The notes beneath the pieces were generated by a model. It searched no databases. It was not told where the DNA came from and saw only the letters and a list, made by a program, of their open reading frames with translations. Source: Erwinia typographi (GTDB lineage Bacteria; Pseudomonadota; Gammaproteobacteria; Enterobacterales; Enterobacteriaceae). Taken from it: DNA of 64,000 bases. The stretch lies in contig NZ_JRUQ01000040.1 in assembly GCF_000773975.1 (NCBI RefSeq), forward strand, positions 1 through 64,000, written 5' to 3'. Within the stretch, counting starts at the first letter, position 1. Every line of letters starts with the position of its first letter. Position numbers and translations under genes: made by a program. This document shows, in pieces, positions 39,751 to 49,251 of this stretch.

Positions 39751-40732
39751 TTTATCCTTTTTCAAACCGCAGTCCAGTCAGGGCTGGCTGGCGTGGGTAC
39801 TGCTGATCGGCGTGGTGATTTTTTCTCTCGCCAGCGATCGTTTCCTCAGCGTGCAGAATCTGCTGGATCTGGCGGAAAGCTACGCCGTTACCGGAATTTT
39901 CGCCCTCGGGCTGTTTGTGGTGCTGGTTACGGGCGGCATTGATATTTCCTTCGCGGCCGTTGCCTCGGTGGTGCAGTACCTGATAGCGACACTGTTTGTT
40001 CAGTTCCAGTTCGATAACGCGCTGCTGAGCATTGTGCTCGCTATCGTCTGCGGCGCGCTGTTCGGGACGATCAATGCGCTGCTGATTTACTCGCTGCGCA
40101 TCGTCTCGATCATCATCACCATCAGTATGCAGTCGCTGCTGTTCGGCCTGCTGATGTGGCTGACCAACGGCAAAAGCCTTTACAGCCTGCCGGACTGGTG
40201 GATTCAGCTCAGAAGCGTGATGCCTTTTACGTGGCAGGGGCAACCCTTTCAGGTTGGCCTGCCGCTGACGGTGATGCTGAGCCTGGCGTTGCTGACCTGG
40301 CTGCTGCTGAACAAAACCCATCTGGGCCGCCAGCTGTATGCCGTCGGCGGCGATCAGGAGTCGGCGCGCCGCATCGGCATCCGCGTCGGGCTGATTCATC
40401 TGCTGGCCTACGGCTATCTGGGGGCGCTGGCCGCTATCGGCGGGCTGGTGCAGGTTTACCGCATGGGTGAAGTGGTGCCGAACGCGCTGGTCGGCGGCGA
40501 GCTGGACGTGCTGGCCGCTACCGTGCTGGGCGGCGCAAGCCTGATGGGCGGCAAAGGCACGGTGACCGGCACGCTGATGGGGGTGTTCCTGATAGCCATC
40601 CTCAAAAATGGCCTCAACCTGCTCGGCGTCTCTGACTACTTCATGAATATCGTGGTTGGCGGGGTGATCATGGCGGCTATTACCGTGACCCACTACAAAA
40701 AACGCAAAGAGACCGACGTCAGCTTCGTCTGA
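39743..40732 (+). CDS. Sugar ABC transporter permease 1 (RbsC class)
   Basis: A 329-residue BPD_transp_2-type permease with about 8-10 membrane segments. Family runs are visible: LFVVLVTGGIDISFAAVASVVQYL, GALFGTINALLIYSLRI, and the C-terminal ATVLGGASLMGGKGTVTGTLMGVFLIAILKNGLNLLG. It starts inside the end of the ATPase gene and ends 11 bp before the second permease, implying a heterodimeric channel. Confidence 0.9.
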   Translation: MPDLSFFKPQSSQGWLAWVLLIGVVIFSLASDRFLSVQNLLDLAESYAVTGIFALGLFVVLVTGGIDISFAAVASVVQYLIATLFVQFQFDNALLSIVLAIVCGALFGTINALLIYSLRIVSIIITISMQSLLFGLLMWLTNGKSLYSLPDWWIQLRSVMPFTWQGQPFQVGLPLTVMLSLALLTWLLLNKTHLGRQLYAVGGDQESARRIGIRVGLIHLLAYGYLGALAAIGGLVQVYRMGEVVPNALVGGELDVLAATVLGGASLMGGKGTVTGTLMGVFLIAILKNGLNLLGVSDYFMNIVVGGVIMAAITVTHYKKRKETDVSFV

Positions 40733-40743
40733 CCGGAGGAGAG

Positions 40744-41784
40744 ATGATGAAACGACTGCACTGGGCTAAACCGGACGGCGTAACCAGCGGGCTGCTGCTG
40801 CTGATTGTGCTGGCCGTCGCCCTTTTTTCCTGGATGCTGCCGGGCCGCTTTCTGACCGACGGCACCTTTATGAGCATGGCTTTTCAACTGCCGGAATTGG
40901 GGCTGCTGACGCTGGCGATGTTTATCGCCATTCTCAGCGGCGGCCTGAACCTGTGCATTATCGCCACCGCTAACCTGACCAGTCTGTTTATCGCCTGGCT
41001 GCTGCTGCATTTTCTACCGGCCGGAGCGGGCATTGCTATGCAGCTGTTCTGGCTGGCGATGGGGCTGGCTGGCGCGGCGGCCATCGCCATTGTTATCGGC
41101 GCGGTGACCGGGCTGATGGTCACCAAAATTGGTGCTCATCCTATTCTGGTCACGCTGGCTACGATGATGACGGTCAACGGCATTGGCATTTTCCTGACGC
41201 GCGGCGCAGCCATCAGCGGTATGCCAGAGGTGCTGAACGTGCTGGGTTCCGGCACGCTGCTTGGCGTACCGCTGCCGATGTGGGTGTTCCTGTTTGCCGC
41301 CGCCGGCATGGCGCTGTTCCTCGGCAAAACCCACGCGGGCAAATGTATTTATATGGGCGGCAGCAATATCAACGCCACCTGGTTCAGCGGCGTTAACACC
41401 CACCGCATTCTGATGCTGGTCTATATCCTTTCCAGCCTGCTTTGCGTGCTGGCCGGGCTGGTGATGATGGCTCGCTTTAATTCGGCCCGCATGGGCTACG
41501 GCGACTCGTATCTGCTGCTGACCGTGCTGGCGATCATTCTTGGCGGCACCGACCCCAACGGCGGCTTTGGCCGCGTCAGCGGCGTGGTGCTCTCGCTGAT
41601 TGCGCTGCAAACCCTTTCTACCGGCTTCAACCTGATGAATATCAGCCAGCATTTCAGCCTCGCCATGTGGGGAGCCGTGCTGATCGTGGTGCTGGCGGTG
41701 AAATTCTTTAACGCCCGTCACGCGGAATACCGCGCCGTGCGCCGTAGCGCCCTGCGCGCCAACTTAATGAAAAAGGAAGTCTGA
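40744..41784 (+). CDS. Sugar ABC transporter permease 2 (RbsC class)
   Basis: A 346-residue permease of the same family. Recognisable runs are MFIAILSGGLNLCIIATANLTSL, VTGLMVTKIGAHPILVTLATM and LTVLAIILGGTDPNGGFGRVSG. The SGGLNL and GGTDPNGGFG loops correspond to those of permease 1. GGAGGAGAG lies before the start. Its stop shares one base with the epimerase start. Two different permease genes are typical of AI-2/rhamnose-like importers and unlike the single AlsC of the E. coli allose operon. Confidence 0.9.
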   Translation: MMKRLHWAKPDGVTSGLLLLIVLAVALFSWMLPGRFLTDGTFMSMAFQLPELGLLTLAMFIAILSGGLNLCIIATANLTSLFIAWLLLHFLPAGAGIAMQLFWLAMGLAGAAAIAIVIGAVTGLMVTKIGAHPILVTLATMMTVNGIGIFLTRGAAISGMPEVLNVLGSGTLLGVPLPMWVFLFAAAGMALFLGKTHAGKCIYMGGSNINATWFSGVNTHRILMLVYILSSLLCVLAGLVMMARFNSARMGYGDSYLLLTVLAIILGGTDPNGGFGRVSGVVLSLIALQTLSTGFNLMNISQHFSLAMWGAVLIVVLAVKFFNARHAEYRAVRRSALRANLMKKEV

Positions 41785-42476
41785 TGCGTACTAAAATCTC
41801 CCCTTCGCTGATGTGCATGAACCTGATGGAAATTAAGCAGCAGCTGGCCGTACTGAATACCCGCGCCGATTTTCTCCATGTGGATATCATGGACGGTCAC
41901 TACGTGAAAAACATCACGCTGTCGCCGTTTTTTATCGAACAGATCCGCCCCTTCACGCCGGTGGCGATTGACGTGCATCTGATGGTTGAAGAGCCCACCG
42001 ATTTTATTGACGCGGTAGCCAAAGCCGGTGCCGATTATATTTGCCCACACGCAGAAACCATTAATCGCGATGCGTTCCGGGTTATCAATCAAATTCGCTC
42101 GCTGAAGAAGAAAGTGGGCGTGGTGCTGAATCCTGCAACGCCCGTATCCTTTATTCATCACTACATCCATCTGCTGGATAAAATTACCGTGATGACCGTT
42201 GATCCCGGCTACGCCGGTCAGCCTTTTATTCCCGAAATGGTCAGGAAAATTGCCGAGCTGAAGGCGCTGAAGCAGCAGCACGGCTATCACTACCTGATTG
42301 AGATCGACGGTTCCTGTAACGAGAAAACCTACGCCACGCTGCTGGAGGCCGGTGCGGAAGTGCTGATCGTCGGCACCTCAGGCCTGTTTAACCTGGATAA
42401 CGATCTGACCAGGGCCTGGGACAGCATGGCGCAGAAGATTGCCGACGCTCAGGACAGGCTGAGGGCGTCCGCATGA
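41784..42476 (+). CDS. alsE: D-allulose-6-phosphate 3-epimerase-like protein (AlsE family)
   Basis: A 230-residue ribulose-phosphate 3-epimerase-fold enzyme. It resembles E. coli AlsE closely: start KISPSLMCMNLMEIKQQL, metal histidine and aspartate in FLHVDIMDGHYVKNITLSPFF, VHLMVEEP, TVMTVDPGYAGQPFIPEM, EIDGSCNEKTY and VGTSGLFN. The SLMCMNL and LTLSPFF-like features are AlsE-type rather than Rpe-type. AlsE converts D-allulose 6-phosphate to fructose 6-phosphate. In this operon it is the step joining the imported sugar to central metabolism. Symbol given for the family; the exact substrate is unproven. Confidence 0.75.
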   Translation: MRTKISPSLMCMNLMEIKQQLAVLNTRADFLHVDIMDGHYVKNITLSPFFIEQIRPFTPVAIDVHLMVEEPTDFIDAVAKAGADYICPHAETINRDAFRVINQIRSLKKKVGVVLNPATPVSFIHHYIHLLDKITVMTVDPGYAGQPFIPEMVRKIAELKALKQQHGYHYLIEIDGSCNEKTYATLLEAGAEVLIVGTSGLFNLDNDLTRAWDSMAQKIADAQDRLRASA

Positions 42477-43366
42477 CACAAAGCTGGTTGGGTGTGGATA
42501 TTGGCGGGACCAGCACCAGGCTGACGACGATGAGTGAGGGAAAGTGGCTGGATTTTCATAAGGTCGCTACCGCCAGCTGGTCGCTGCAGCACGATGCGCT
42601 GGCCGCGCTGGCGGAACTGATTTTGCAGGTGCTGGAGAAACAGCGGGTCAGCGGGATCATGCTGGGCCTGCCGGGGATCCTCAGCCGCGATCGCCTGCAG
42701 GTGCTGTCGCTGCCGTTTATTCAGGCGCTGGATAACCAGCCGGTGGCGGAAAAACTGTCGGCAAGGCTGGGCGTGCCGGTGGCGATGGATAAGGATGTCA
42801 ACCATCTGATGCTGTGGGATCTGCTCCAGCTCCCCGCGCTGCCCAACAGCGCGGTAGGGCTCTACCTTGGCACAGGAATGGGCAACAGCCTGTGGCTGAA
42901 CGGCGCGTTTTATCACGGCGAGCACGGCGGCGCAGGCGAGCTGGGGCATATTCCGCTGGGTGACAACGCGCTCCCCTGCCCGTGCGGCAACCATGGCTGC
43001 GCAGAGACGCTGATCTCCGGCCACTGGCTGAGCGGCTGGGCGGCAAAAGAGGCGCCGGACACGCCGATCGCCCATCTTTTCACTCGCCATCACGCTCATG
43101 CCGATCTACAGGCATTTACGCAGCGGCTGGCAAAAACTATCGCTACCGAGATGAATATTCTTGACCCGGACACGCTGATCCTCGGCGGCGGCGTGCTGGC
43201 AATGGCGGACTTTCCGCTGGCCGAGCTGCGCCAGCAAATTCAACAGCATCTGCGGCCGCCGGTTACCCGCAACGCTCTGAAAATCGTCTTCAGCGAGGCC
43301 ACCGACCGCACCGGCTGTCGCGGCGCCTGCCTGGCCGCCGAGCGTCACTTTGGAGAAACGGCATGA
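42473..43366 (+). CDS. ROK-family sugar kinase, AlsK-like
   Basis: A 297-residue ROK kinase. The ATP-binding start is GVDIGGTSTRLTTM. The sugar-binding run is LGTGMGNSLWLNGAFYHGEHGGAGELGHIPLGD, and the zinc-type cysteines are in CPCGNHGCAETL. LGTGMG-x5-NGA and GAGELGHIPLGD resemble E. coli AlsK (D-allose kinase). It overlaps alsE by 4 bp and the next kinase by 4 bp. An aldohexose such as allose is the best guess, but allose 6-phosphate would need an isomerase that the operon lacks. Confidence 0.78.
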   Translation: MTQSWLGVDIGGTSTRLTTMSEGKWLDFHKVATASWSLQHDALAALAELILQVLEKQRVSGIMLGLPGILSRDRLQVLSLPFIQALDNQPVAEKLSARLGVPVAMDKDVNHLMLWDLLQLPALPNSAVGLYLGTGMGNSLWLNGAFYHGEHGGAGELGHIPLGDNALPCPCGNHGCAETLISGHWLSGWAAKEAPDTPIAHLFTRHHAHADLQAFTQRLAKTIATEMNILDPDTLILGGGVLAMADFPLAELRQQIQQHLRPPVTRNALKIVFSEATDRTGCRGACLAAERHFGETA

Positions 43367-44325
43367 AAGGAAAAGTGTGCGTATTTGGCTCGTTCAATCT
43401 GGATATCGTCTCCAGGATGGCCCGTTTCCCGATGCCGGGCGAATCGCTGATTGCGCAAAGCTGCATGATGGGACCGGGCGGCAAAGGGGCGAATCAGGCC
43501 ACCGCAGCCCTGCGCGCTGGCGCAAGGGTGCACTATATCGGCAAAATCGGCAGCGACGACTTCGGCAGCTTCGCCCGCCGTCATCTGGAAAAAACCGGCT
43601 TTGATGCCATTACGCTGTTTACCTGTAAAGAGAAACCAACCGGTAACGCGCTGATCTATGTGGCGGGTGACGATGCCGAGAATATGATTTCGGTCTATCC
43701 GGGCGCTAATCTGACGGTGACCGCCCAGGAGGTCGCGCGCTGCCAGCCGACGGTCGCGGCGGCGGATATCATGCTGATGCAGCTGGAGAACAACCTCAAC
43801 GCTATCCAGCGGATGGTGGACAGCGCGAGGGCCGCAGAAACCTTCCTGATCCTCAACCCGGCACCGTGGCAAAAGGTCAGCGACGGCCTGTTAAGCAAGA
43901 TTGACCTGCTGACGCCGAACAGTACCGAAGCCTCTCTGCTCAGCGGCATGACGGTTAACGATGTGCCCAGTGCGCGGCAGGCGGCGGCCATACTGCATCG
44001 TAAAGGCGTGCGGCAGCTGATTATCACCTTAGGCACCAGCGGCGCCTTATTGTCCGACGGCGAGCAGTTTTCGCTGATCCCGGTGTATCCCGCACAGCCA
44101 AAAGACAGCACCGGCGCAGGAGACGCGTTTAACGGCGCGCTGGCGGCCAGGCTGGCGGCAGGCGAAGCGCTGGAGAAAGCGGCGCTGTTCGCCGCCGCCT
44201 ATGCTTCGGTCTGCGTTGAGCGGGCCGGTGCCGCGCACTCGATGCCGCTCTACGCGGATGCGGTGGAAAGGATGCGTGCTTTTCCTGAGATCGCTATCCA
44301 GGCATTGCAGCCAGCAACGGTTTAA
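43363..44325 (+). CDS. PfkB-family carbohydrate kinase, ribokinase-like
   Basis: A 320-residue ribokinase-type kinase. Motif 1 is GPGGKGANQATAALRAGA near residue 37-54. Motif 2 is DSTGAGDAFNGALAARL with the catalytic aspartate. The N terminus VFGSFNLDIVSRMARFP is ribokinase-like. It is the last gene of the operon and overlaps the ROK kinase. A ribokinase-like enzyme could phosphorylate a ketohexose (allulose) or ribose, giving the operon a second entry. It ends 17 bp before the convergent nudK; I see no terminator in that gap. Confidence 0.85.
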   Translation: MKGKVCVFGSFNLDIVSRMARFPMPGESLIAQSCMMGPGGKGANQATAALRAGARVHYIGKIGSDDFGSFARRHLEKTGFDAITLFTCKEKPTGNALIYVAGDDAENMISVYPGANLTVTAQEVARCQPTVAAADIMLMQLENNLNAIQRMVDSARAAETFLILNPAPWQKVSDGLLSKIDLLTPNSTEASLLSGMTVNDVPSARQAAAILHRKGVRQLIITLGTSGALLSDGEQFSLIPVYPAQPKDSTGAGDAFNGALAARLAAGEALEKAALFAAAYASVCVERAGAAHSMPLYADAVERMRAFPEIAIQALQPATV

Positions 44326-44342
44326 GCAAACGTCGGAGAGGG

Positions 44343-44921
44343 CTAAAGCGTCAGCCAGCCTTCCAGCAGCGCATGCTGAAGCAGCATCACGGTTTTACCA
44401 TCTTTGATGCGGCCCTCTTTGATCATCGCCCACGCCTGAGGAAAAGAAATTTCCATCACGTCAATATCCTCATCCTCCACGCCGCCGCCAGCGTTGGCGC
44501 GCAGGGAATCATCGTATTCTGCCGCGAAAAAATGGAGCAGCTCGGTCACGCCGCCGGGCGACATATACATCTCATACAGCTTCTCAACCTGGCCTATCGC
44601 GTAGCCGGTCTCTTCAATGGCTTCCTTACGGATGCAGTCTTCCGGCGAATCATCATCCAGCAGCCCGGCGCAGGTTTCCGTAAGCATTCCGCTTTCATTA
44701 CCGTTAACCCAGGTAGCAATGCGGAACTGGCGGGTGAGGATCACGCTGTTTTTATCGCGGTTGTAAAGCAGGATAGTTGCGCCATTGCCGCGATCGTAAA
44801 CTTCGCGCTTGTGGCGGATTGTGGTGCCATCTTTGGCCGTAAGATCGTAGGTAAAGTTACGCAGGACGAACCAGTTATCTGACAGGATTTTATTCTTGAT
44901 CACTTCGATTTTAGCTGACAT
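44343..44921 (-). CDS. nudK: GDP-mannose pyrophosphatase NudK
   Basis: A 192-residue Nudix hydrolase. The Nudix box is [22 protein letters not shown], with the catalytic glutamates in [50 protein letters not shown] and [11 protein letters not shown] are hallmarks shared with E. coli NudK (191 residues), which hydrolyses GDP-mannose. A core gene; it sits between two accessory sugar islands. Confidence 0.95.
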   Translation of the reverse strand: MSAKIEVIKNKILSDNWFVLRNFTYDLTAKDGTTIRHKREVYDRGNGATILLYNRDKNSVILTRQFRIATWVNGNESGMLTETCAGLLDDDSPEDCIRKEAIEETGYAIGQVEKLYEMYMSPGGVTELLHFFAAEYDDSLRANAGGGVEDEDIDVMEISFPQAWAMIKEGRIKDGKTVMLLQHALLEGWLTL

Positions 44922-44984
44922 ACAGGCTCCGTTGCGTTTTTCGGGAGCCTGTCATCATAAGGCCGCGCGGCGGTGAAAACTATC

Positions 44985-46313
44985 CTAATTCTGGCTTTCT
45001 GACGGACCGCTCCAGCGCGCTATCGCCAGCGCGATCGCCGTGGTGCAGCTCATCAGATCGGCCACCGGCACATGCTCATTCGGCTGATGGCACAGCGCCG
45101 GATCGCCGGGGCCAAAGTTGACGGTTGGCGTGCCGAACAGCCCCGGCAGGCCAATATCACTATGCGCGCCAAACCCCGCCAGGCCCGGCGGCATGGCCGC
45201 TTCCGCGACCGCCGACTGAAAAGTGGTGACGAAAGGATGGTTGGCCGACACTTCTGCACAGTCCGCATCGAGGATCCACTCAATGCGGGCAGGATGCGCC
45301 CGAAGGTAGGGATCGACGTCACAAACCCGCGCCAGATACTCCTCCAGTTCGCGCTTTACGTGGCCGCCCAGCCCAAACTCATCCTTTTCGGCGGGCAGGT
45401 ACTGGACATCAATAATTATTTCAGCCCTTCCCGCCAGCGATGCCGGATGCTCTCCCGCCTTCAGCTGAGTGACGATAATCTGGTTGGGCAAATCCATCAG
45501 CGGATGATTTTTACGCGGATCGTACTGCCAGCGGCGATTGAGAATATCTATCGAGTCCAGCATCTGTCGACACAGCACGATCGCATCCACCGGGCCGCTG
45601 GCGTCCCACGAGTTCGGGGTCAGCTCCGCGTGACCGCCGATGCCTTCCAGCACAATCCTTCCCCACAGGACGCCGTGACAGATTGGCGCAATACGGTTGG
45701 CGGTCGGCTCGGTCATGATCCCGGCATCGGCCCTGAACCCCCGGTCGACCATAGCCAGCGAACCCATCCCACCAATTTCTTCATCCACTACGGTGGTGAA
45801 AACCACGTCACCGGCCAGCGGCACCTTCAGCTCCTGAAGAAATGTCAGCGCCATCAACATGCAGGCCACCCCGCCCTTCATGTCTACCGAGCCGCGCCCG
45901 TACACCGCGCCCTCTTTCACGACCGGCGTAAAAGGATCGCTGTGCCAGTGCTCCGCTGCGCCAGCAGGAACCACATCAACATGGCCGTTAAGCATGATTG
46001 AACGCCCGCCGCCGCTGCCGCGCAGGACGCCGCCAAGGTTGGGACGCCCTTCGAAAGTCCGGCCTTTATTCGCGCCCGGTCGCCCCTGATATTTGGCATA
46101 CAGCGCCGGGCCATCAGCATCCCAGAGGTCGGTGGTCATGCCCAGCGCAGCCAGGCGCTGCTGGAGGTAGAGCTGACAGTCACGCTCTCCCGGCCCCGCT
46201 TCACGGGGGTCAACCTTAACTATCGACGGAAAGGCAATTAAGTCGCAAAGCGTCTGCACCAGACGATCGCTGTTGCTCTCCACATGGCGGGCTATCCGCT
46301 GAGCTAATGTCAT
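44985..46313 (-). CDS. M20-family metallopeptidase/deacylase (ArgE/DapE type)
   Basis: A 442-residue dinuclear zinc hydrolase. Metal ligands are recognisable: HVDVVPAG, the bridging aspartate in YGRGSVDMKGG, the catalytic glutamate pair in TTVVDEEIGG, a glutamate in IMTEPTAN and the C-terminal histidine in CHQPNEHVPV. A dimerisation/lid domain lies at about 210-330. It belongs with ArgE/DapE-type deacylases, longer than DapE (375) and without its sequence signature. Its start is 3 bp after the adjacent permease stop, so it is co-transcribed with the importer and probably processes the imported compound by removing an acyl or amide-linked group. No signal peptide, so it acts in the cytoplasm. 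Confidence 0.85.
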   Translation of the reverse strand: MTLAQRIARHVESNSDRLVQTLCDLIAFPSIVKVDPREAGPGERDCQLYLQQRLAALGMTTDLWDADGPALYAKYQGRPGANKGRTFEGRPNLGGVLRGSGGGRSIMLNGHVDVVPAGAAEHWHSDPFTPVVKEGAVYGRGSVDMKGGVACMLMALTFLQELKVPLAGDVVFTTVVDEEIGGMGSLAMVDRGFRADAGIMTEPTANRIAPICHGVLWGRIVLEGIGGHAELTPNSWDASGPVDAIVLCRQMLDSIDILNRRWQYDPRKNHPLMDLPNQIIVTQLKAGEHPASLAGRAEIIIDVQYLPAEKDEFGLGGHVKRELEEYLARVCDVDPYLRAHPARIEWILDADCAEVSANHPFVTTFQSAVAEAAMPPGLAGFGAHSDIGLPGLFGTPTVNFGPGDPALCHQPNEHVPVADLMSCTTAIALAIARWSGPSESQN

Positions 46314-46316
46314 AAA

Positions 46317-47261
46317 TTATCTCCGGTAAGATGAGAAACGGTCGGCCAGCAGCACGATAATCAGCAGCAGCCCGACCACGCCGACCTGCCAGACCGTATT
46401 GATGCCAAACTGCAACAGGCTGGTTTTGATCGCCACCAGCAGCAGCGTGGCGGCCAGCACGCCGATCGCCCCACCCCGCCCGCCAAAGATCGCCATGCCG
46501 CCCAGCAGCGCGGCGGTCAGGGATTCCAGCTCAAGATTGACGCCGACGTTCGGACGACCGCTGCCCAGCCAGGCCAGGGTAATAAACCCGGCACAGCCGG
46601 CCAGCGCGCCGCAAATGCCGTAGATCAGCAGTCGTAAGCGATCGACCGGAATGCCGACCAGCCTGGCCGAACGTTCGTTAAACCCCATCGCATAGATCCA
46701 GCGCCCCCAGCTGGTAAATTGCAGTATTCCCCACGCCAGGATAAAAGCGGGCAGCACGCAGCAAAGGAAAGGCAGCGGAATAGCGGCTAACGCGCCCCGT
46801 CCCCACGGCAGGAGTTCGCGCGGAACGCCGGACAGCGCCGCGCCGCCGGTCAGCGCCAGCGCCAGACCTGACCAGGCGTAAAACGTCCCCAGCGTGACAA
46901 TCAGCGGCCAGATCTTCAGCCGGGCGATCAACAGGCCGTTGAACAGGCCGAGCAGCAGCCCGCACAGCACGCAGATCGCCGGCAGCAGAAAGGCAGGCGC
47001 TCCCGCGTCCAGCGCCATCATGCCCACTACCGCAGAGAGGGAGACATTGCCGCCAACGGATAAATCGATCCCGGCGCCGCCTGACAGCACCACCAGCGCC
47101 TGGCCCAGCGCAACCAGCGCCAGCACCGTGGCAAACTGAAGCAGGGCCGTCAGGTTTATCGGGTCCAGCATCGTGGGTTGGAATAGCAGCACCACGGCGA
47201 CCAGCAGGCACCAGAGCGCCACCAGCAGGCAGGTGACGAGATGCGAACGCAAAAATTTCAT
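46317..47261 (-). CDS. Ribose-type ABC transporter permease B of the third island
   Basis: A 314-residue BPD_transp_2 permease with about 8-10 membrane segments. Family runs are LVVLSGGAGIDLSVGGNVSLSAV, FNGLLIARLKIWPLIVTLGT and ALLGGMAIFGGRGGAIGVLAATLLL. The start at 47261 (MKFLRSHLV) overlaps the stop of the preceding permease by 4 bp and has GGGGAAGGAC upstream. A longer frame inside the other permease gene is rejected. Confidence 0.88.
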   Translation of the reverse strand: MKFLRSHLVTCLLVALWCLLVAVVLLFQPTMLDPINLTALLQFATVLALVALGQALVVLSGGAGIDLSVGGNVSLSAVVGMMALDAGAPAFLLPAICVLCGLLLGLFNGLLIARLKIWPLIVTLGTFYAWSGLALALTGGAALSGVPRELLPWGRGALAAIPLPFLCCVLPAFILAWGILQFTSWGRWIYAMGFNERSARLVGIPVDRLRLLIYGICGALAGCAGFITLAWLGSGRPNVGVNLELESLTAALLGGMAIFGGRGGAIGVLAATLLLVAIKTSLLQFGINTVWQVGVVGLLLIIVLLADRFSSYRR

Positions 47262-48223
47262 GTCCTTCCCCGCCTCAGTCCATTTACCGAGAGGCGTCCG
47301 CTTAGCACTTCCGCACTTAATACCCCCAGCAACAGCACGCCGGTCACTACCGTCTGCCACAGCGAAGGCACGCCGATCAGCAGCAGGCCGTTTTGCAAAA
47401 TGCGCAGCAGCAGTACGCCCAGAAGCGTACCCAGCAGGCTGCATTCACCACCGGTAATCCGCGTTCCGCCGAGTACCACAGCGGCGATAGCTTCCAGCGC
47501 CAGCGTGCTGCCAATGGTCATCTCGACGTTACGGTAGGTCGCCACATAAAAAGTGGCCGCAATCCCGCAAAGCAGTCCGCTCAGCATAAAAGTCATAAAC
47601 CGGATGCGGTTGACCGGCACGCCGGAGAGGCGAGCCTTCTCTTCCGAATGGCCGATAGCCAGCAGATGAGGACCATAGGCAGTCCTGCGCAGCGCCAGCC
47701 AGACCAGCAACCAGGCCAGCGCGATAAGCCACGCCATTAGCGGCAGCCCCAGCAACCGGCTGTTTACCCAGCGAGTCAGCCCGTCCGGCAGGCCGGACAG
47801 CCACTGGCCGCCCAGCAAGGCAAAGATGGCGGTGCGATAAACGCCGTACAGGCCCAGGGTGCCAACAATCGCCGGTATCCGCCCCACCACCACCACGGTG
47901 GCGGTGAGAGCGCCAACGGCGATACCAATTGCTGGCCCAATCAGCACGGCGGCAAACAGCGCGTTGGCCCCCAGCATCTGCCCAACGCCCCATGCCGCCA
48001 GCCCCATCACCACCCCAACCGAGACATCAACGCCACCCATCGCCAGGATCAGCGTCATTCCCAAACCGATTAGCAGCAGCTCCACGCTGTTGCGCAGCAC
48101 CGTGCCAAGATTGTCGGCGGTGGCAAACCAGGGGGAAGCCAGCGAAAAAATCGCGCAGGCCAGCAGGCAAACGGCTGCCAGAGTGATTTCCCGCGCGGAC
48201 CAGCGCCACAGCGTTCCTTTCAT
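47258..48223 (-). CDS. Ribose-type ABC transporter permease A of the third island
   Basis: A 321-residue permease of the same family: LILAMGGVDVSVGVVMGLAAW, GALTATVVVVGRIPAIVGTLG and AIAAVVLGGTRITGGECSLLGTLLG. It lies 11 bp after the binding-protein gene and overlaps permease B by 4 bp. A heterodimeric channel with permease B is likely. Confidence 0.88.
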   Translation of the reverse strand: MKGTLWRWSAREITLAAVCLLACAIFSLASPWFATADNLGTVLRNSVELLLIGLGMTLILAMGGVDVSVGVVMGLAAWGVGQMLGANALFAAVLIGPAIGIAVGALTATVVVVGRIPAIVGTLGLYGVYRTAIFALLGGQWLSGLPDGLTRWVNSRLLGLPLMAWLIALAWLLVWLALRRTAYGPHLLAIGHSEEKARLSGVPVNRIRFMTFMLSGLLCGIAATFYVATYRNVEMTIGSTLALEAIAAVVLGGTRITGGECSLLGTLLGVLLLRILQNGLLLIGVPSLWQTVVTGVLLLGVLSAEVLSGRLSVNGLRRGRT

Positions 48224-48234
48224 ACCGGCTCCCG

Positions 48235-49218
48235 TCAGAAGTGATACTGGTCAACGTTATCTTTGGTGAAAACGGCGGGCGCGCCGAGCAGCAGAATGCC
48301 GGTTTTGCTGTCGTAGCTGACCGGTTTAGCAAAGCCGGGAACGCTGTTTTCGGTGGCGAATTGTTTGCCGTCAATCAGCTGCTTGCCTGCCCAGACGGTC
48401 AGATAGCCGAGTTTTTCCGGGTCCCATAACACGGTGTAGCCAAATGCACCGCTTTTCAGGTAGGCGCGGGCGGTGTTCGGACTGCAATAGCCAGCGCCAA
48501 TCACTTTGCCAATCTTGCCTGCGGTTTCAATAGCCTGTGCTACCCCCGGACAGGTAGTAGAAGCGACGGCGATAATGCCTTTCAAATCAGGATTGGAAGA
48601 GATCAGGTCGGTGGCTATCTGCGCGGCGCGGCTGGCGGTGCCACCGGCGAACTGGGGCGCCAGCAGGGTAATGTTGGGGTATTTCGCCTTCACCCTGGCC
48701 TGCATAAAGCCAATCCAGCCATTGAGGTTAGAAGCGGTGGCCTCACCGGAGACAATGCCAATTTTGCCGCTTTCGCCGACGCGCTTCACCATCTCATCAA
48801 TAATACTCTCGCCGAGTCCCTGGTCGGTTGCCTGCGCCACATAGACCGCCCGCCCGCTGTCCGGCGCGTCGCTGTCGCTGGTATAGAGCGATACGCCGCG
48901 AGATTTCGCCTGTTCCACCACCGGCGCGAGGCTTGACGCGTCCAGCACGCTGACCGAAATGGCCTTAACGCCCTGAGCAATCAGGTTCTGCACAATTTGC
49001 AGCTGGTCCATCGGGTTGGTATCCACCGGCCCGGAGTAGACAAAATCCACCCCCAGATCTTTCGCCGCGCGGTTTCCGCCCTCCTGCATCGCCTGGAAGT
49101 AAGGAATACCGACGATTTGTGGGACGAAAGCCACTTTAGGTTTGTCGGCGGCGCTGACAAACTGGCTGGCAAGGTAAACAGAGGTCGCAAGCAATGTGAG
49201 AGTGATGCGTTTCATCAT
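48235..49218 (-). CDS. ABC transporter substrate-binding protein of the third island
   Basis: A 327-residue Peripla_BP_4-type binding protein. The signal peptide is MMKRITLTLLATSVYLASQFVSA, cleaved before ADKPK. The mature core has VAFVPQIVGIPYFQAMQEG, YSGPVDTNPMDQLQIVQNLIAQGV, SDSDAPDSGRAVYV and GIIAVASTTCPGVAQAIE. The same class as the second island's binder but clearly different in sequence, so the two are not recent duplicates. AI-2/rhamnose-type and rhizopine-type binders are relatives. Ligand unknown. Confidence 0.85.
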   Translation of the reverse strand: MMKRITLTLLATSVYLASQFVSAADKPKVAFVPQIVGIPYFQAMQEGGNRAAKDLGVDFVYSGPVDTNPMDQLQIVQNLIAQGVKAISVSVLDASSLAPVVEQAKSRGVSLYTSDSDAPDSGRAVYVAQATDQGLGESIIDEMVKRVGESGKIGIVSGEATASNLNGWIGFMQARVKAKYPNITLLAPQFAGGTASRAAQIATDLISSNPDLKGIIAVASTTCPGVAQAIETAGKIGKVIGAGYCSPNTARAYLKSGAFGYTVLWDPEKLGYLTVWAGKQLIDGKQFATENSVPGFAKPVSYDSKTGILLLGAPAVFTKDNVDQYHF

Positions 49219-49251
49219 AGTCAGATTCCACCCAGTGAAAGGAACGATCGG

